Source: JAGVSR01 sp964458265 (GTDB lineage Bacteria; Pseudomonadota; Alphaproteobacteria; Rhizobiales; Hyphomicrobiaceae). From it: DNA of 64,000 bases. The first letter of the stretch is position 1, and each line of letters starts with the position of its first letter. Positions 1-8,600 of the stretch are shown here, piece by piece. The DNA is taken from contig CAYWIF010000010.1 of assembly GCA_964458265.1 (NCBI GenBank), positions 1 to 64,000 of the forward strand, read 5' to 3'. The translations under genes and the position numbers were made by a program. The notes under the pieces are model-generated. The model had not been told where the DNA came from and did not search any database. It saw only the letters and a list, made by a program, of their open reading frames with translations.

Positions 1-12
1 TGCCGCGGCGCA

Positions 13-38
13 CCTTGTGCGCTGGTCGCGGTCGCGCC
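13..38 (+). repeat. 26-bp direct repeat, copy 1
   Basis: Differs at a single base from 236-261. A diverged relative also occurs around 49912-49938. Confidence 0.7.
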
Positions 39-49
39 TTCAGGATTTC

Positions 50-118
50 GCTCACGCCGGCTGTTCCGAGCGCTTGCGCGCTCGGGCCGGCTCCGCGGGG
101 GCGCGGCTTGCCGCGGGT
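50..118 (+). repeat. long imperfect repeat shared with 49843-49912
   Basis: Both copies begin with gctcacgccggctg, share ccggctccgcg in the middle, and end with gggcgcggcttgccgcgg. They lie about 49.8 kb apart in the same orientation and both are non-coding. Confidence 0.7.
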
Positions 119-146
119 CGCCTTGCTCCCCGGACCTTCGGTCCGA
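116..146 (+). repeat. 31-bp direct repeat with hairpin, copy 1
   Basis: Contains the perfect inverted repeat cggacc-ttc-ggtccg. It matches 181-211 at 30 of 31 positions. Confidence 0.75.
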
Positions 147-180
147 AGGGGGCTGGGCGGCTGACGGTTGCGACGTTGCC

Positions 181-211
181 GGTCGCCTTGCTTCCCGGAC
201 CTTCGGTCCGA
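181..211 (+). repeat. 31-bp direct repeat with hairpin, copy 2
   Basis: Second copy of the 116-146 unit, 65 bp downstream in the same orientation. Confidence 0.75.
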
Positions 212-235
212 CTTAGCGAGGTGAGCCGCGGGTCG

Positions 236-261
236 CCTTGTGCGCTGGGCGCGGTCGCGCC
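236..261 (+). repeat. 26-bp direct repeat, copy 2
   Basis: Second copy of the unit at 13-38, same orientation, one mismatch. Confidence 0.7.
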
Positions 262-277
262 GCTGCGGTTGGGACTT

Positions 278-316
278 CTCCCCTCCCCCTTGCGGGGAGG
301 GGTTGGGGGTGGGGGC
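278..316 (-). repeat. dispersed C/G-rich palindromic element, copy R1
   Basis: Core is cccctcccc-N4-ggggagggg with a flanking cacccc tract, read on the minus strand. The same element occurs at 341-378, 47605-47641 and 49781-49820, and in diverged form at 1941-1980. Confidence 0.75.
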
Positions 317-340
317 TTTGCTTGTTCGGTGCAAGCGGCT

Positions 341-378
341 CACCCCACCCCTGCCCCTCCCCGTCGAGGGGAGGGGTA
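341..378 (+). repeat. dispersed C/G-rich palindromic element, copy R2
   Basis: Inverted relative to R1 and 24 bp away, so R1 and R2 together could form a larger cruciform or hairpin. Confidence 0.75.
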
Positions 379-506
379 ACAAGCGTCGAAAGAGTTTCTG
401 TGCGGGGTGCTCCTCCCTTCGCGCGGATGAGCGGGATCGTTGCCGGTGACGCCGGTTGCGGTCCCGCTTTCTTTTTTGGGGAGCGCCCAACAGCGAGGAG
501 TTGAGC

Positions 507-1082
507 ATGGCTCTGGTGTATCGCAGCGGGCCGGCGGTGGAGCCGGTGTCGCTTGCCGAGGCGAAGGCGCATCTGCGGCTCGAGACGAGTGCCGACGACG
601 CGCTCGTTACGAGCCTCATCATTACCTCGCGGCTGCATGTCGAGGCGGCGCTGGGGTTGGCGTTGACAAGTCAGGAGTGGACGCTGGCGCTCGATGCCTG
701 GCCGGCGAAGGGGGTCGTCAACATTCCGATGCGGCCCGTGAGCGCCGTCGGCGACGTGCGCGTGCGCGGTGCGGATGGGACGCCGGCGGTGGTCGATCCG
801 GGGCTTTATGGGTTCGAGGGCGCGGGGTTGCCGCCGCGGTTGTTTGCGATTGCCGGGGCGCTGCCCAATCCGGAGCCGGCGGTCGCGGGCATCGAAATCG
901 ATTTCACGGCGGGGTTCGGGGCCACGGCTGCGTCAGTGCCGGAGCCGATCCGTCATGCATTGAAGCTGCTTGTCGCGCACTGGTACGAACATCGCGATCC
1001 GATCGAGATCGGCGACCCGGCGACCGCGATGCCGGCGGCGGTGTCGGAGCTTTTGAAGCCTTATGCCGTGGTGCGGCTATGA
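507..1082 (+). CDS. phage/GTA head-tail connector protein (gp6-like)
   Basis: 191 residues. The N-terminal EPVSLAEAKAHLRLE followed by a helical segment is typical of the phage connector family (Phage_connect_1), which docks on the portal ring and forms the upper neck. The ATG at 507 is preceded by gcgaggag and is preferred over an upstream in-frame ATG at 456. It is the first gene of a tightly packed tail operon: its TGA overlaps the ATG of the next gene. In known GTA clusters this gene follows the major capsid gene, which should lie just left of the window. Family assignment rests on the motif and on synteny. Confidence 0.85.
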   Translation: MALVYRSGPAVEPVSLAEAKAHLRLETSADDALVTSLIITSRLHVEAALGLALTSQEWTLALDAWPAKGVVNIPMRPVSAVGDVRVRGADGTPAVVDPGLYGFEGAGLPPRLFAIAGALPNPEPAVAGIEIDFTAGFGATAASVPEPIRHALKLLVAHWYEHRDPIEIGDPATAMPAAVSELLKPYAVVRL

Positions 1083-1408
1083 CGGCGAAAAGGCTGGCGG
1101 CCATGCGCGAGCGCGTGACGCTCGAAGAGGCGGTTGCGGTGTCGGATGGCGGCGGCGGGTCGATGGTGTCGTGGGTTGCCGTGGCGGAAGTATGGGCGGC
1201 GATCCGGCCGCGAACCGGCAGCGAGGTTGTCGATGCGGGTGGCATTGGGGGCCGTGTGACGCATGAGGTGACGATCCGCTATCGCGATGGCGTTACGGCG
1301 CAACGGCGATTGCGCATGGGCAGCAGGATTTTCGACATCAAGGCGGTGATCGACGAGGGAGAAGCGCATCGCTTCCTCACCTGTCTCGTCGAGGAGCGCG
1401 TGCCATGA
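1079..1408 (+). CDS. phage/GTA head-tail adaptor (gp7-like)
   Basis: 109 residues. The pattern LAAMRERVTLEE, then WVAVAEVWAAIRP, then YRDGVTAQRRLRMGSRIFDI is the usual signature of the SPP1 gp16-type head-tail adaptor family, which builds the lower neck of siphovirus-like particles. The start overlaps the upstream stop codon (ATGA), which indicates translational coupling, and its own stop overlaps the next small gene in the same way. Order and size match gp7 of alphaproteobacterial GTAs. Confidence 0.85.
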   Translation: MTAKRLAAMRERVTLEEAVAVSDGGGGSMVSWVAVAEVWAAIRPRTGSEVVDAGGIGGRVTHEVTIRYRDGVTAQRRLRMGSRIFDIKAVIDEGEAHRFLTCLVEERVP

Positions 1409-1542
1409 AGTTCGGGGTGCGCGTGGCGATGCCAGCGTTGGCGTGGATTGCACGGCGGGTGGCGGAGCGGATCGCCACGCAAGCAGCGGCACAGAGGGCG
1501 AAGCGGCCGCCGCCGGTCAAGCGTGAGGAGGACCGGCCATGA
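1405..1542 (+). CDS. small basic protein between GTA gp7 and gp8 (45 aa)
   Basis: A 45-codon frame begins MKFGVRVAMPALAWI, continues with an Arg/Ala-rich helix and ends KREEDRP. It is linked by ATGA overlaps at both ends (1405-1408 and 1539-1542), so it lies exactly in the translational chain of the tail operon. That is the main evidence that it is a gene. No domain is recognised. It could be a small assembly factor or only a translational bridge between gp7 and gp8. Confidence 0.6.
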   Translation: MKFGVRVAMPALAWIARRVAERIATQAAAQRAKRPPPVKREEDRP

Positions 1543-1955
1543 CGGCTGTCGGCTTCGAACTGCAGAAGGCGGTGTACGCGGCGCTGTCGGGCGATGCGGC
1601 ATTGATCGCGTTACTGGGTGGATCGCGGATCTACAACGATGTGCCGCGCGGTGCGGCCTTGCCGTATGTGACGCTGGGCGAGAGCACGGTGCGCGACTGG
1701 AGCACGGGTAGCGACGACGGACACGAACATCTGATCACGGTTCTGGTTTGGTCGCGGGCGAACGGAGAGCGGGAAGCGCATCAGATTCTGTCGGCGGTCG
1801 AAGCGGCGCTCGATAATGCGGCGCTGACGGTCGCGGGCGCGCGGCTGGTCAATCTGCGGCACGAGTTTTCCGAGGTCCGCCGCGATGCGGATGGGGAGAC
1901 GTCGCGCGGATTGATGCGGCTGCGGGCGGTGACGGAAGTGGACCCCTCACCCTAA
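1539..1955 (+). CDS. tail terminator/completion protein, DUF3168 (gp8-like)
   Basis: 138 residues. The opening FELQKAVYAALSGDAALIALLGG followed by IYNDVPRGAALPYVTLGE is characteristic of DUF3168, the tail terminator of GTAs and lambdoid siphoviruses, which closes the tail tube at the neck. The ATG overlaps the upstream stop. The last residues (VDPSP) and the TAA stop lie inside a degenerate copy of the dispersed C/G-rich element (1941-1980), so the repeat appears to have set the C-terminus. Confidence 0.88.
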   Translation: MTAVGFELQKAVYAALSGDAALIALLGGSRIYNDVPRGAALPYVTLGESTVRDWSTGSDDGHEHLITVLVWSRANGEREAHQILSAVEAALDNAALTVAGARLVNLRHEFSEVRRDADGETSRGLMRLRAVTEVDPSP

Positions 1956-1980
1956 CCCTCTCTCCCAGGGGCAGAGGGGA
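1941..1980 (+). repeat. dispersed C/G-rich element, diverged copy R3
   Basis: Reads gacccctcaccctaaccctc and continues with a short inverted c-rich/g-rich pair ending agagggga. It resembles R2, R4 and R5 but is less perfect. It contains the stop codon of the preceding tail terminator gene. Confidence 0.55.
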
Positions 1981-2031
1981 TTTTAGGGCCGGTTGAGCAG
2001 AGGCTGAGAACTTTAGAGAAGAGGACAGATC

Positions 2032-2445
2032 ATGGCGGCGCAGAAGGGCAAGGACCTGCTGTTGAAGGCGGACAGCACGGGTGCGGGCGTGTTCACGACG
2101 ATCGCGGGGCTGCGCTCGCGCGCCATCGCGTTCAACGCGGAAACTGTCGACATCACGCATCAGGAGAGCGCAGGGCAATGGCGCGAGCTGCTCGCCGGAG
2201 CCGGCGTGAAGTCGGTGCGGCTGACGGGTGCCGGCATCTTCAAGGACCAGGCGTCGGACGAACTCGTGCGCAACTACGTGTTCAGCGGCACGATCCGCGA
2301 CTGGCAAGTGGTTGTGCCTGATTTCGGAACAATTGAAGCACCGTTCCAGATCACGTCGTTCGAATTGACCGGGCGGCATGATGGGGAAGTTGCGTTCGAG
2401 ATCGCGGTGGAGAGTGCGGGCGAGGTGACGTTTACGGCTCTTTGA
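2032..2445 (+). CDS. phage major tail protein, TP901-1 family (tail tube, gp9-like)
   Basis: 137 residues. MAAQKGKDLLLKAD at the start, VDITHQESAGQWRELLAGAGVKS in the middle and FEIAVESAGEVTFTA at the end are the recurring blocks of the TP901-1/GTA tail tube family. The protein polymerises into the rings of the tail tube. The start is preceded by agaagagga. About 76 bp separate it from the tail terminator gene, one of the few gaps in the operon, and that gap is occupied by repeat R3. Confidence 0.9.
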   Translation: MAAQKGKDLLLKADSTGAGVFTTIAGLRSRAIAFNAETVDITHQESAGQWRELLAGAGVKSVRLTGAGIFKDQASDELVRNYVFSGTIRDWQVVVPDFGTIEAPFQITSFELTGRHDGEVAFEIAVESAGEVTFTAL

Positions 2446-2521
2446 GACCTTTCGGCGCTTGCGGCCCAGCCGCCTTGAGGCCTGGCCGAGCTGTCGCTCG
2501 GCGGTAAGTTTGGAGGAACAG

Positions 2522-2893
2522 ATGGTCAATCTGCATCGCGGCGAGATTGAAGCCGTGCTCGACGGGCGGCCTTATCGCCTGTGTCTGACGCTTGGCGCGT
2601 TGGCCGAACTTGAAAGCGCGTTCGGCGACGAGGATATGCTGGCGCTCGCGACACGGTTCGAGACGGGGCGCATTTCGGCGCGCGATTGCGTGCGCATCAT
2701 CGGCGCGGGATTGCGCGGTGCGGGGCACGAAGTTGCCAACGACGCGGTGGCGCGAATGGCGAGCACCGGCGGCGCGGCGGGCTATGTGGAAATCGTCGCG
2801 CGGCTACTGAATGCAACTTTCGCCGGACAGGCGGCCGGGTCGGCGAAGGCGGAAACGGAGAGTGAGCGCGGCCCTTTCCCTGGGGCGACGTGA
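2522..2893 (+). CDS. GTA tail assembly protein gp10-like
   Basis: 123 residues. The sequence GEIEAVLDGRPYRLCLTLGALAELE matches the gene-transfer-agent family protein found after the tail tube gene in alphaproteobacterial GTAs, thought to help tail assembly together with the next small gene. The ATG at 2522 has tggaggaac directly upstream and was chosen over an in-frame start at 2459. The C-terminus is Ala/Glu-rich and poorly conserved. Its stop overlaps the next gene. Confidence 0.85.
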   Translation: MVNLHRGEIEAVLDGRPYRLCLTLGALAELESAFGDEDMLALATRFETGRISARDCVRIIGAGLRGAGHEVANDAVARMASTGGAAGYVEIVARLLNATFAGQAAGSAKAETESERGPFPGAT

Positions 2894-3072
2894 TGGCGGC
2901 GGGATTGGGCGTTCTGGGTCTTGCGCCGCATATTTTCTGGGCCATGACGCCGCGTGAGTTCGACGCGGCGCTGCGCGGGCGGCTGGGAGGATCGGCGCAG
3001 CCGGCGCTGCCGACCCGCAGTGAACTTCTCGCGATGATGCAGAAATTTCCTGATGAGGCGCGCAACGCATGA
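2890..3072 (+). CDS. phage tail assembly chaperone (60 aa)
   Basis: 60 residues. AMTPREFDAALRGRLG is the hallmark of the small TAC family (rcc01693-like) that works with gp10 during tail assembly, like the G/GT chaperones of lambda. Translation may begin at GTG 2890, overlapping the upstream TGA, or at ATG 2893. Its own stop overlaps the tape-measure start. Confidence 0.85.
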   Translation: MMAAGLGVLGLAPHIFWAMTPREFDAALRGRLGGSAQPALPTRSELLAMMQKFPDEARNA

Positions 3073-3662
3073 ACGAATTCGGTGACACCGGCAGCGAAGT
3101 CTGGACGGTCAAGGTCGATGCGGACACGACGGCCCTGCAATCGGAACTGCGGGCGGCGGCGTCGCTCGGGCGGCAGTTCTCCAGTTCTTTGATCAACGCC
3201 TTCGAAGGGATCGCGATCAAGGGGCGGTCGGTGGCGGATGTGTTGAAGGGCCTGGCCTTGCGGCTCTCCGAACTCGTGCTGAAAGCGGCGTTCCGGCCGC
3301 TGGAGCAGGGCTTCGGCAATCTCATCACTGGTCTCGTGTCGGGTGGATTGGGGTTCGCGAAGGGCGCGGCGTTCCAGGGAGGTTTGCCGGTGCCGTTCGC
3401 CAGCGGTGGCGTCATTCAAAGCCCGATTGCTTTCCCGTTGGGTTCCGGACGCATGGGAATTGCGGGCGAGCGCGGGGCCGAAGCCATCATGCCGCTGTCG
3501 CGCGGACCGGATGGGCGGCTCGGCGTCGCGGCGCCGCGCGGGCAGGGGATGCAGATCACCTTCAATGTCACGGCGACCGACGCGGACAGCTTCCGGCGCT
3601 CAGAGGCACAGCTTTCGGCAATGCTGGCGCGGGCGGCGGCTTTCGGCCAGCGCAATCTCTAA
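3069..3662 (+). CDS. short tail tape measure protein (gp11-like)
   Basis: 197 residues, very short for a tape measure but normal for the short-tailed GTAs. A helical region (about 15-90) is followed by a Gly-rich hydrophobic stretch and the conserved block FASGGVIQSPIAFPLG, then GERGAEAIMPLSRGPDG, which is shared by GTA and lambdoid tape measures. It sets tail length and is threaded into the tube. The start codon overlaps the chaperone stop. Confidence 0.88.
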   Translation: MNEFGDTGSEVWTVKVDADTTALQSELRAAASLGRQFSSSLINAFEGIAIKGRSVADVLKGLALRLSELVLKAAFRPLEQGFGNLITGLVSGGLGFAKGAAFQGGLPVPFASGGVIQSPIAFPLGSGRMGIAGERGAEAIMPLSRGPDGRLGVAAPRGQGMQITFNVTATDADSFRRSEAQLSAMLARAAAFGQRNL

Positions 3663-3683
3663 ACTTCAATTGCGAGGTGGGGC

Positions 3684-4322
3684 ATGAGTTTCCACGAGGT
3701 GCGCTTTCCCACCGCGATCTCGCGAGGGGCGCAGGGCGGGCCGGAGCGGCGAACGGATGTGGTTGTGCTCGGCTCCGGCCACGAAGAGCGCAATGCCCGC
3801 TGGGCGGATTCCAGGCGCTCGTACAATGCCGGCTATGGTGTGAAGTCGCTTGATGATCTGCACGCCGTGATCGCCTTTTTCGAAGAGCGGCGCGGGCGGC
3901 TTTACGGATTCCGCTGGCGCGATCATCTGGATTTCAAATCGGGGCCGCCGCAGCAGGCGGTTTCAAGCAACGACCAGGTGATCGGCACCGGAACTGGCGC
4001 GCAAGACGCATTCCAGCTCGTGAAGACGTACGGCTCGGCGTATGCTCCGTGGGTGCGCGAGATCAAGAAGCCGGTGGCCGAGACCGTGCGGATTGCCGTG
4101 GCGGGTGCCGCGAAGACCATGGGTACGCACTTTACGCTCGATGCCGCGACGGGCGTCGTGACATTTCTGGCCGGCGACGTGCCGGCCGTGGGCGCGATTG
4201 TAACGGCGGGTTACGAATTCGATGTGCCGGTGCGGTTCGATGCGGACCGGCTGGAGATTTCCATGTCGGGGTTCCAGCACGGCGTCATTCCGAACATTCC
4301 AATTGTCGAGGTGCGCCGGTGA
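3684..4322 (+). CDS. distal tail protein, DUF2460 / TIGR02217 (gp12-like)
   Basis: 212 residues. FHEVRFPTAISRGAQGGPER at the start, RRSYNAGYGVKSLDDLH, FRWRDHLDFKS and FDVPVRFDADRLEIS are the standard blocks of the TIGR02217 family, the distal tail ring that joins tube and baseplate in GTAs. The start is preceded by gaggtggggc. It overlaps the next gene by GTGA. Confidence 0.92.
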   Translation: MSFHEVRFPTAISRGAQGGPERRTDVVVLGSGHEERNARWADSRRSYNAGYGVKSLDDLHAVIAFFEERRGRLYGFRWRDHLDFKSGPPQQAVSSNDQVIGTGTGAQDAFQLVKTYGSAYAPWVREIKKPVAETVRIAVAGAAKTMGTHFTLDAATGVVTFLAGDVPAVGAIVTAGYEFDVPVRFDADRLEISMSGFQHGVIPNIPIVEVRR

Positions 4323-5185
4323 AGACGCTTCCCGAGGGCCTTATTGCGCATCTTGAAAGCGGCACGACGACATTATGCTGGTGCTGGCGGCTGACGCGAC
4401 GGGACGGCCTCGTCCAAGGGTTCACAGACCACGACCGCGATCTTGTTTTCGACGGGACGGCGTTCGAAGCGGCGGCCGGTTTCGAGCCAAGCGAAGCGCG
4501 GGCAGGGTTGGGTCTCGCGGTGGACAATCTGGAGATCAGCGGGGCGCTGTCGTCGGCCTATCTCGACGACGCGGATCTGGCTGCCGGTTTCTACGACGAC
4601 GCGACGGTCGAAATTTTCCGCGTGAACTGGGCGGACGTGGCGCAGCGCGTGCTCATGCGTTCCGGCACGCTGGGCGAAGTGAAGCGCGCGGGGGCGGCAT
4701 TTTCGGCTGAGGTGCGGGGGCTGTCGCACTATCTGCAGCAGCCGAAAGGGCGGCTCTTTCAATATTCGTGCGATGCCGATCTTGGCGATGCGCGCTGCGG
4801 CGTTGCGCTGGTGGGGCCGGTATATGCCGGCGCGGGCACGGTGACGGCAGTTGTTTCGGAGCGGGCGTTCACGGCCGCTGGCGTCGATAGCTACGATACC
4901 GATTGGTTCACGCGGGGACTGCTGACCTTCAGTTCGGGGGCGGCAACGGGACAAAAGGTCGAAGTGCGGCGGCATACGCGAACGGGCAGCAGCGTGACGT
5001 TCGACTTGTGGCAGCCGGTTCGCGCGCCGTTGACTTCCGGCATGACATTCACGGTGACGGCAGGTTGCGACAAGGCACATGCGACGTGCCGGGCCAAATT
5101 TGCCAACATTGTCAACTTTCGCGGTTTTCCGAACATGCCCGGCAACGATTTCCTGACGGCGGTGGCGCGGCCGGGAAAGACGTGA
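4319..5185 (+). CDS. baseplate hub protein, DUF2163 / TIGR02218 (gp13-like)
   Basis: 288 residues from a GTG start that overlaps the TGA of the distal tail gene. GFTDHDRDLVFDG and the C-terminal block NFRGFPNMPGNDFL identify the family. Four conserved cysteines are visible: two in YSCDADLGDARCG near residue 150 and two in GCDKAHATCRAKF near the end. In the related R. capsulatus particle hub the equivalent cysteines bind an iron-sulfur cluster (recalled knowledge of the family). The protein forms the hub between distal tail and megatron. Confidence 0.9.
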   Translation: MKTLPEGLIAHLESGTTTLCWCWRLTRRDGLVQGFTDHDRDLVFDGTAFEAAAGFEPSEARAGLGLAVDNLEISGALSSAYLDDADLAAGFYDDATVEIFRVNWADVAQRVLMRSGTLGEVKRAGAAFSAEVRGLSHYLQQPKGRLFQYSCDADLGDARCGVALVGPVYAGAGTVTAVVSERAFTAAGVDSYDTDWFTRGLLTFSSGAATGQKVEVRRHTRTGSSVTFDLWQPVRAPLTSGMTFTVTAGCDKAHATCRAKFANIVNFRGFPNMPGNDFLTAVARPGKT

Positions 5186-5192
5186 GGCGAAC

Positions 5193-5624
5193 ATGGGTGC
5201 GGAACGCGGGGCAAGCGTTGTGGCGGCGGCGCGGGGCTGGATCGGCACGCCGTATCATCATCAGGCGAGTGTCAAAGGCGCCGGCGCAGACTGTCTCGGT
5301 CTCGTAAGGGGTGTCTATCGCGAAGTAACGGGGCGGGAACCGGAACGCGCGCCCGCCTACTCGCGCGACTGGGGCGAGACGGACGGCGTGGAGACATTGC
5401 TCGCCGCGGCAGGCCGGCATCTTGTGACGGTGCCGCTTGGCGGCATCGCGCCGGGGGATGTGATCGTGTTCCGGTTGCGGCCGAAGACGGTGGCGAAGCA
5501 CGCCGCGATCCTGGCCACGCCGGATACGATGATCCACGCGATGGAAGGCACGGCTGCCGCGGAAGTGGCACTTTCGAAGTGGTGGCGCCGGCGGCTGGCC
5601 GGTGCGTTCCGGTTTCCAGACTGA
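5193..5624 (+). CDS. NlpC/P60 family cell-wall peptidase (gp14-like)
   Basis: 143 residues. The catalytic Cys sits in GADCLGLVRGVYRE and the catalytic His in AKHAAI, with a further conserved block MIHAMEG, as expected for GTA tail-associated NlpC/P60 peptidases. The enzyme is predicted to cut peptidoglycan stem peptides during DNA delivery. The gene lies 7 bp after the hub gene. Confidence 0.92.
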   Translation: MGAERGASVVAAARGWIGTPYHHQASVKGAGADCLGLVRGVYREVTGREPERAPAYSRDWGETDGVETLLAAAGRHLVTVPLGGIAPGDVIVFRLRPKTVAKHAAILATPDTMIHAMEGTAAAEVALSKWWRRRLAGAFRFPD

Positions 5625-5642
5625 CCACAGAGGCAATTTTTC

Positions 5643-8600
5643 ATGGCGACTTTGGCGTTGGCTGCGGTGGGCGCAGCCGCGGGCAGCGCTCTGCTGCCCA
5701 GCGGAATTTCGCTGTTCGGCGCGGCGCTTTCCGGCGCTGCGTTAGGATCGCAGATCGGGGCGCTGGCGGGATCCTACGTCGATAACGCCTTGTTTGGCGC
5801 GGGCACCGGCCGGGCCGCAAGCGGCCCGCGCCTGCAGGCCGTACATCTGACCACATCCGCGGAAGGCGCGCCGGTGCCGCGCATTTATGGGCGCGCACGG
5901 ATCGGCGGACAGGTCATCTGGGCGGATGATATTCTCGAAGAAAAGGTGACGTCGTCTTCCGGCGGCGGCAAGGGCGTGGGTGCTTCGGGTGGGTCGAAGA
6001 CGGTCGAGTACCGCTACTCGGCAAGCTTCGCGGTCGCGCTCTGCGAAGGGGTCATTTCGGGTATCGGGCGGGTCTGGGCCGATGGACGGGAACTCGACCT
6101 TACGCAGATCGCCTACCGGCTCCACACCGGCAGCGAGGATCAGTCCGCCGACACGCTGATCTCGGCGAAACTCGGCGCGGACGCGGCGCCGGCTTTCCGC
6201 GGCACCGCATACATTCTGTTCCAAGATATGACGCTGGCCGATTTCGGCAACCGCATTCCGCAGCTTTCGTTTGAAGTCTCGCGGCCCGTCGACCGGTTCG
6301 GGGAACGGGTGCGCGGCGTCGTGATGATCCCGGGGTCGGGCGAGTTCGTCTATGCGACCGAACCCGTATCGCAGACATTCGGCCTTGGGCGGTCGCGATC
6401 GGAGAACGTTCATACGCTGGCGGGTGATACGGACTGGGAGGTGGCCGTCGATCAGATGCAGGCGGCTTTGCCGAACGCTGCGGCGGTGTCGCTTGTCGTG
6501 AGTTGGTTCGGAACCGATCTGCGCGCGGGCGCGTGCGAATTAAAGCCGGGCGTCGAGCGGACGAACAAGACGACGGAGCCGTTTGCGTGGTCGGTGGCGG
6601 GGGTGGCGCGCGCGGACGCCTATGTTGTTTCGACGCGCGAGGAGCGGCCGGCCTACGGGGGAACGCCGTCGGATCAGACCGTGGTGGCCGCGATTGAAGA
6701 TTTGAAAGCACGCGGGTTGGACGTGATCCTGACGCCGTTCATCCTCATGGACGTGCCGGAAGATAATTCGCTGCCCGATCCGTACGGAAGCGCGGCGCAG
6801 GGCGCGTATCCGTGGCGCGGGCGGATTACCTGCCATCCGGCGGCGGGGCAGGCGGGGACGGCCGATAAGACGGCTGCGGCGGCGGCGCAGATTGCCGCGT
6901 TTGTCGGGACGGCAATGCCGGCGCAGTTTGCGCTGAGCGGGAAGAGCGTCGTCTATACGGGTCCGAACGAGTGGTCGCTGAGGCGCATGGTTCTGCACCA
7001 TGCTTTTCTCGCCAAGGCCGCAGGAGGGGTTGCGGCGTTCGTCATCGGGTCGGAGTTGCGCGGGCTGACGACGGTGCGGTCGTCGGCATCGGACTATCCG
7101 TTCGTCGCGGCGCTTGTCGCGCTGGCGGCCGATGTGAAGGCGGTGCTCGGGTCTGGGACGAAGGTGACCTACGCGGCGGACTGGTCGGAATATTTCGGAC
7201 ATCAGCCGGGGGATGGGACGGGCGACGTTTATTTCCATCTCGATCCGCTTTGGGCGTCGGCGGCGATCGATGCGGTGGCGATCGATTGCTATTGGCCGCT
7301 TGCCGATTGGCGCGACGAGGCGGGGCACGCGGATCAGGAGGCGGGGTGGCGGTCGATTTATGATCCGGCGTATCTGCGCGCCAACGTGCGCGGCGGCGAG
7401 GGGTTCGACTGGTATTATGCAACGCCCGAGGATCGCGCGGCGCAGGTGCGGACGCCGATCACCGACGGGGCGGGCAAGCCCTGGGTTTTCCGGTTCAAGG
7501 ACATTGCGGCCTGGTGGGCGAACCCGCACTACAACCGGCCGGGCGGCGTGGAGAGCGCGACGGCGACCGCGTGGGTGGCTCAGTCGAAGCCGTTCTGGTT
7601 CACCGAGATCGGATGTCCGGCGGTGGACAAGGGCGCAAACCAGCCGAACGTGTTCGTCGATCCGAAGAGTTCGGAGAACTCGCTTCCGTATTTTTCGCGT
7701 GGGACGCGGGACGATCTCATCCAGCGGCGGACGATCGAAGCGATGATCGCGGCGTTCGATCCGAACGATGCGGACTTCGAAGCGTCAGATAATCCCGTGT
7801 CGAGCGTGTACGGCGGGCGGATGGTGACGATCGATCGCATCCTGCCTTATTGCTGGGACGCGCGGCCTTATCCGGCATTTCCCACCGCGCTCGATGTGTG
7901 GGGCGATGGGTCGAATTGGGTGCTCGGGCATTGGCTGAATGGGCGGCTCGCCAGCGGGGCGCTCGATCAGACGATTGCGGCGCTGCTTGAGGATTATGGC
8001 TTTGCAGCCTTCAGCGTCGAGGCCATGCCGGGGACCGTGCAGGGTTACGTCATCGATCGGGTGATGACGGCGCGCGAGGCGTTGCAGCCGCTCGAACTGG
8101 GGTATTTCTTCGATGCCGTGGAAAGCGGCGGCGAGCTGATATTCCGGGCGCGCGGTCAAGCGCCCGACGGGCACGACATCGCCGTGGAGAATTTGGTCGA
8201 GACAAAGCCCGGCAGCGCGCTGGTGACGGTAACGCGCGGTCAGGAGACCGATCTGCCGGCGAGCGCGAAGGTGACGTATATCGATGGCGATCGCGATTAT
8301 CAGCCGGCGGTGGCGGAGGCGCGGCGACTCGTAGGCGCATCGGGGCGGGTGGCGCAGGCGGAACTGCCGGTGGTGATGGAAGCGGCGTCGGCGCAGCCGC
8401 TGGCGGAGACGTTGCTGTTCGAAAACTGGTCCATGCGCGAGCGGTATCAATGGGTTCTGCCGCCGAGCCGTCTGGCGGTGGAACCGGGCGACATCCTCAC
8501 TTTGACGGGAGATGGCGCACCGCGGCGCGTTCGCGTGACCGAGACCGGAGATGCCGGCGCGCGCGAGATGGAAGGACGCGCCTACGACGCGGAGGTCTAT

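Larger units (their letters stand above)
1..506. other. repeat-rich non-coding region inside the GTA cluster
   Basis: No convincing gene is seen here. The stretch consists of direct repeats (13-38 against 236-261; 116-146 against 181-211), short perfect hairpins of the form cggacc-ttc-ggtccg, and two copies of a C/G-rich palindromic element in opposite orientation (278-316 and 341-378). Open frames on both strands here have repeat-driven, low-complexity translations. It separates the head genes, which should lie to the left of the window, from the head-tail connector gene. Confidence 0.75.

Noticed and set aside
278..378. CRISPR-like repeats
   Set aside because: Only two copies in opposite orientation, with no regular spacers and no cas genes.
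213..638. open frames on both strands through the repeats
   Set aside because: Translations follow the C/G-rich repeat units and have no SD or known domain.
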